Below are positions 59,991 through 64,000 of a stretch of 64,000 nucleotides of DNA, piece after piece. The DNA is from Syngnathus acus. Lineage: Eukaryota > Chordata > Actinopteri > Syngnathiformes > Syngnathidae. The DNA lies in contig NC_051094.1 in assembly GCF_901709675.1 (NCBI RefSeq), forward strand, positions 1,964,501 through 2,028,500. Reading direction: 5' to 3'. The notes beneath the pieces were generated by a model that saw nothing but the letters and a program-made list of their open reading frames with translations, was not told the DNA's origin and did no database searches. The translations under genes were made by a program, and so were the position numbers. The stretch's first letter is position 1, and every line of letters starts with the position of its first letter.

Positions 59991-62291
59991 CTCGTTCATA
60001 GCCCAATTTCTTGTCCGTTCAACTACTTTCTCTCCAGTGTCTCTTAACATCCTGTAGGCTAATCCTTAACGCTTCATTGCTTATGTATACCTCTGCTATC
60101 TGTCTTGTGCCATTCTGCCCCTGACACTGACTGACACCGGGTATCAGTTCACACCCGCAGCACACACAGAAAGACGTGCTAAACGAGGATATTGGGAAAT
60201 GTCACAGTCCACTTAAAGAGCTTCTCGGTGACACGAGAAGTACCTCATGGAGACCGCATTTACTGGACATGTGGTAAGAGTGTGCTCGGGAGGTGTGATG
60301 CAGTTAAGTGATGCTAAGTGCCTAATCAGCCTGATGAATTCGGTAAATGAGCAACTGCCGAACGTATAGATTACATTGAAGACCACAAAGAGTGCATTTG
60401 AAATCAAAGACCAATGATAGGCAAAATTGAATTAAAAAAAATAATGATGCTTGTGGATTTTAACAACAAACTGGAATTGATAGCATCGTGGTTGATTTTA
60501 ATGTAGCTCGTGCAAGCTTGAACCTTCTTTTATTGGACATCTTTGAAGAGGCTGGCGCATTTGCAGTAGTACTGGCAAGTTCATTCAAGTGTATGTAAAA
60601 TGACCACAAATAAAGTCATTGCATAATACTTTTGCAAATTAAACAATACCATACTCGAATTGAAACCGTCTTTGAATCGATTCCATCCTCCTGTGTCGAA
60701 AACAGTTTTGAATCGTCTTTTGTGTGTTTGGATTTGAGTTTATCTAGGATGGTGATCTAGTATATATAGCAACTGGAAAAAAAATACGTAAATAATCTGG
60801 CTGAAAAGTTCAATGGCAATGCCATCCTAGGTGTCACTTCCTGTTTTGTGACCAAAAATCAAGCAGGATACGGCTGTTGTGTTTCCAGGAGACGAGCTGT
60901 GCTCTTGCCTTCTTTCTTCAGTTAGCTGCAAGGCAGAGCGCGATAAGACACGACGACGACTTCCCCTCATACCGAGACGCGTGCCAAGTCTGACATAATC
61001 CAATCGAGTCCATTTTCATCAGCTTTTGTCTTCCGTTTTTTGCTTCTCTTTTGGACTTTCCTTTGCTTCCAACGATAGCTCAAAAACCTGAAATGACACA
61101 ATTCGGTCGCACTTGTATAGCGACGAGGGCTACGATCCAAAACGGCTTTTCTGCGAAAAAATCCTTGAAGACCCACACACATTTAAATCTGGCCCTGGGG
61201 GCAACAGACTCTAAACCACTGAGATAAAAAGACATCCAGGCCAAAATAGGCAAAAATATATATTTGAAGGGAGGCAATAAAAAGGCATGTCAAACTTGTG
61301 GAAAGGAGGCATTCCGACGGAGGAATAAACATAGAGCGGCGTGCCCCAAGGAAAGCCTTGGAAAAGCTCCGCGCATATTAAAGGGCCCAGCCTCACACGT
61401 GTATACAACTAAGGGCGAGACAATGGCAGTAATAACAGGCGAGGCGTCAGGCTTCGGAAAAGACGGTTAAACGGTCATTTGCGCGAGAAACAAAAAAATG
61501 GAAGACTAATAAAAGCTGCGTCGTGAGCAGAAGCCTGAGATGAATACTCTGTTGACTGAGAATCCGAAATTGCTGCAACAGTTTCTTAAAGTCTGTCATG
61601 TTTTTTGAAATTATGACAATTCAACTTTTCAATAGCAATAAAACAACTCGGCGCCACAGCCGCCTCGCACGATAATATGTAAAACGCCTTTGTGACAATT
61701 CGCTAACAAGCCTGACACATCTTCTGCCGAACACTTCTCTGCCTCATTGTGCGTTCTTTGCGCTGATTGCTTGTATGTCACCCAACAAAGCAAAAGAAAA
61801 GAGAAAAGGTGGGAGTCTCATAAATAACAACATCGCTACAGGTCTTTTTTGCTCGCGTAAACGCACGCCAAGAATGCTTTACGTTGAAGTGTAATCAGCT
61901 TGGTGCAGAAACAAAGAAGGAGCATTTCTCTTATGATGGAGAACGTAACAAGCTCTCGTGAAGCCATCGATTGTTCTCAAATTGTAGATCTTTGTGAGAG
62001 TGCCTGTAAAGTGGAGCTAAGTCTCATTATGCTTTTGATTTCGCTCAGCGTCGCTCTCTAACCAGGTAGTGTATTTACAAACGCATGTGGGCATAAAGAT
62101 GGATTGTATATATGGGGTGTCGCCGTTTCGTTACTCCATCTTACAATGTTTTGAGATACTGTAGGACTCTTCAGAAGACTTTCCTGCAAACTGGGTTTAG
62201 TCGGTACCACACTCAAACGCTATTTAAGCTTTTAGGATTATAGAACACAAAGAAAGCTGGAGTCCTTAATTTCTTTCCTATATACGTATCA

Positions 62292-62319
62292 ATGCAAATA
62301 TGCCAGTCGTGATGCAAAT
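62292..62319 (+). promoter_or_regulatory. Paired perfect octamers ATGCAAAT
   Basis: ATGCAAAT occurs at 62292-62299 and again at 62312-62319, same strand, start-to-start 20 bp or about two helical turns. POU-domain (OCT) factors bind this core, and same-face spacing would favour cooperative binding. No promoter elements or exon are visible nearby. Confidence 0.4.
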
Positions 62320-62939
62320 TTCAAAAGAAATTTTCTACCGTGTATAAAATGTGATTGAAAAGGTGGCATTGAAACCGAAGCTCGTTACATACGAGAATGT
62401 AATAATCGCAACAACGGGGCTCGGCTGGAGCGCCGAGAATGAAAGGCGGAATTGGAACGGGCTTAATCAAGCACATTTCAATGAACTAAACTCGTCTCGT
62501 GTAAACAGTTACGAAGCATTCGGCCGTTGCTGTTGTCTATTGTCAGTCAGTCATGCGCTCAGCTCTGCGGCCCGGTCACGGCCTCAATGTCCCCTCTAAG
62601 TACCCCCAATAAATTCAAACTTAATACTCCTAAATGAGATCGCTTACGTTCGACCGTATGTGTCATCCGACACGTTGGCCTTCATTAAGAAATTGCGCTC
62701 AAGGAAGTGGCGCTGGGTGATCCCTCACCAAGGGGCGGGCGAGGGGCTCGCCTGTCATACAAGTGAACGAGGAGGGTTGAACGCCTCCATTAAAATAAAC
62801 GCACATAAAAGCATACGAGGCGACCTAACAGTCGACTACTTAAGGCTATTTGTAGCGACTAATCATTTTCTGCTGTCCCCATGAATAAGACTAAAGGATA
62901 AAGCAGATGTCTGTAATATGTGCACATTCCTCTCTCAAG

Positions 62940-63130
62940 GTTAAACATATCTCTTGTTGAAAATGAAAATTTGGCTTTTATCTATCACAGATAAATTAAA
63001 GCTAAGAAAAGATAGGCCCGCTTTAATTTCCTTTAAAAACAGCTTCATTATAATAATGTATTTTGATTAATGATGTTTACTGCAGTGCTGGTAGTGGAAA
63101 TTGCCTTCCCATAAATTAAACTCATAAAAG
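62940..63130. promoter_or_regulatory. Candidate conserved non-coding element J
   Basis: This unique block includes ATCACAGATAAATTAAAGC near 62985, CCCGCTTTAATTTCC near 63018, TTTGATTAATGATG near 63063 and CATAAATTAAACTCATAAA near 63110. It has homeodomain and CDX/HOX-like cores without repeats. Conservation is untested. Confidence 0.28.
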
Positions 63131-64000
63131 TTAGGTGATGAATATATTTTCAAAATAAAAAAAACGCTAGTCTGATCATCTCACAATGCAAAATCTACAT
63201 ACAGGGAAAAATTAACATAGGTAATTAACCACTTTGGGTAACTAAAAGTAGCCTACAATAACTTGATTATATTGTTCATATCGTCATGGATTATATTTAA
63301 TGTTCACTCAACTATTTACTGTAAATCAAAAGTGTTGTGCTGTGAGAATTGAGAACCTATCAAAAATTTAAAGGCCAATTTAATTACAATATAAATTACA
63401 CACCGAGAGTCATCCAATCCTTTTTAAACACGTTACCAAATGTGATTGCAGTAGTGTAATTAATTTACAGGGCGTTTATATTATAAACGTGTATTTCTCC
63501 AGTGTAAATAATATAATTACTACACTTCTGTTATTTACAGTTTAATTCATGAAATCATTCTGCACAAAGAGACAAACAGTACAAATTGAACACAATGCAT
63601 TTATAGAATTGGCACATTTTGGAATTTAGTAAAGTGGCACAGCAGGACATTCCCGCTATTAAATTAATAATCTGGACTATTACATTATATCGCCACATTT
63701 TGGACAACAAGTACGTACGTGTGATACAAAAACGTGACAAAATGTAATTCTCTGGTTTTCTCTATTAATTTGGGATTGGATCAAAGTATAATACGTACAT
63801 ACATTCCACTGTGATAATTCATTGTTAATTTCAAATGTGCTCTGCCTGGCTCTTGTATTCCGAGCAAAAGGCTGCGTTCCCTCAAGGTAAATTGACTATC
63901 TCGCCAAATAAAAAGAAGCAGCAAAACGGAGAAGCTTTGTGGGACAAGTCTAACATTTTAACATCTCTGTGTTTCATCTAAATCACTGACAACAAAATAG

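Larger units (their letters stand above)
59991..64000. other. Right-hand non-coding stretch, no gene seen
   Basis: This is unique AT-rich DNA to the window end, with no recognised transposon. The small open frame at 61264-61470 has a C-x2-C...H-x3-C arrangement, but its spacing does not fit known zinc fingers. The octamer pair at 62.3 kb and candidate element J are listed separately. Confidence 0.6.

Noticed and set aside
61264-61470. Small frame with a C-x2-C...H-x3-C zinc-finger-like pattern
   Set aside because: Spacing does not fit C2H2 or C2HC fingers, only one unit is present, and there is no exon context.
1-64000. CRISPR array, operon, insertion sequence or prokaryotic features
   Set aside because: No regularly spaced direct repeats with unique spacers, no dense coding and no ribosome-binding sites exist; the DNA is vertebrate.

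Overview
This window reads as non-coding DNA from a percomorph-type teleost fish. The fish assignment rests on dispersed repeats that are common in teleost genomes: a SINE ending in repeated TTTAACTT/TTAACTT, a MITE with CGTATTTTCC...GGCGCACC terminal inverted repeats, LINE 3' tails ending in TTGACTTGACTT and AAACTCAAACTC, and palindromic elements ending in ACAGTGGTACC. The families were recognised from memory. The species cannot be named.

No protein-coding gene, tRNA, rRNA or named microRNA could be supported. The longest open frames (about 138-147 codons) match no family I know and are what chance gives in 64 kb of AT-rich DNA. The only recognisable protein-coding remnant is the C-terminal end of a non-LTR retrotransposon polyprotein (53691-53945, plus strand), with its 3' UTR and tail following. 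A weak candidate for a terminal exon lies at the extreme left edge (29-172), after a splice-acceptor-like CCCACACAG. The window is best described as intergenic desert or the interior of a very large intron.

Layout. 1-12.8 kb: unique sequence with small microsatellites, a (ATCC)24 array at 9.6 kb and enhancer-like AT-rich blocks near 1.7-2.4 kb. 12.8-13.0 kb: a near-complete SINE. 13-33.9 kb: mostly unique DNA, with an RFX X-box at 16.03 kb, a small MITE at 19.1 kb and an old palindromic-element half at 23.1 kb. 34-39.7 kb: a minus-strand LINE tail, a (CCAG)9 array, G-rich tracts, a near-perfect 22-bp hairpin at 37.47 kb and a rearranged second copy of the 19.1 kb MITE with a 65-bp internal duplication. 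39.7-51 kb: long stretches that look like conserved non-coding DNA, especially 42.2-42.4 and 43.9-44.5 kb. 51-54.3 kb: a compound microsatellite, a nested repeat cluster and the LINE 3' end. 54.3-64 kb: more unique DNA, a (TG)n/(TA)n tract at 59.8 kb and a pair of perfect octamers at 62.3 kb.

Recognised repeats cover only a few percent of the window. Much of the remainder is built of TAATTA-rich blocks of a few hundred bases separated by purine tracts and microsatellites. That texture is typical of regulatory deserts around developmental genes, but this is an inference from appearance. A cross-species alignment would decide it.
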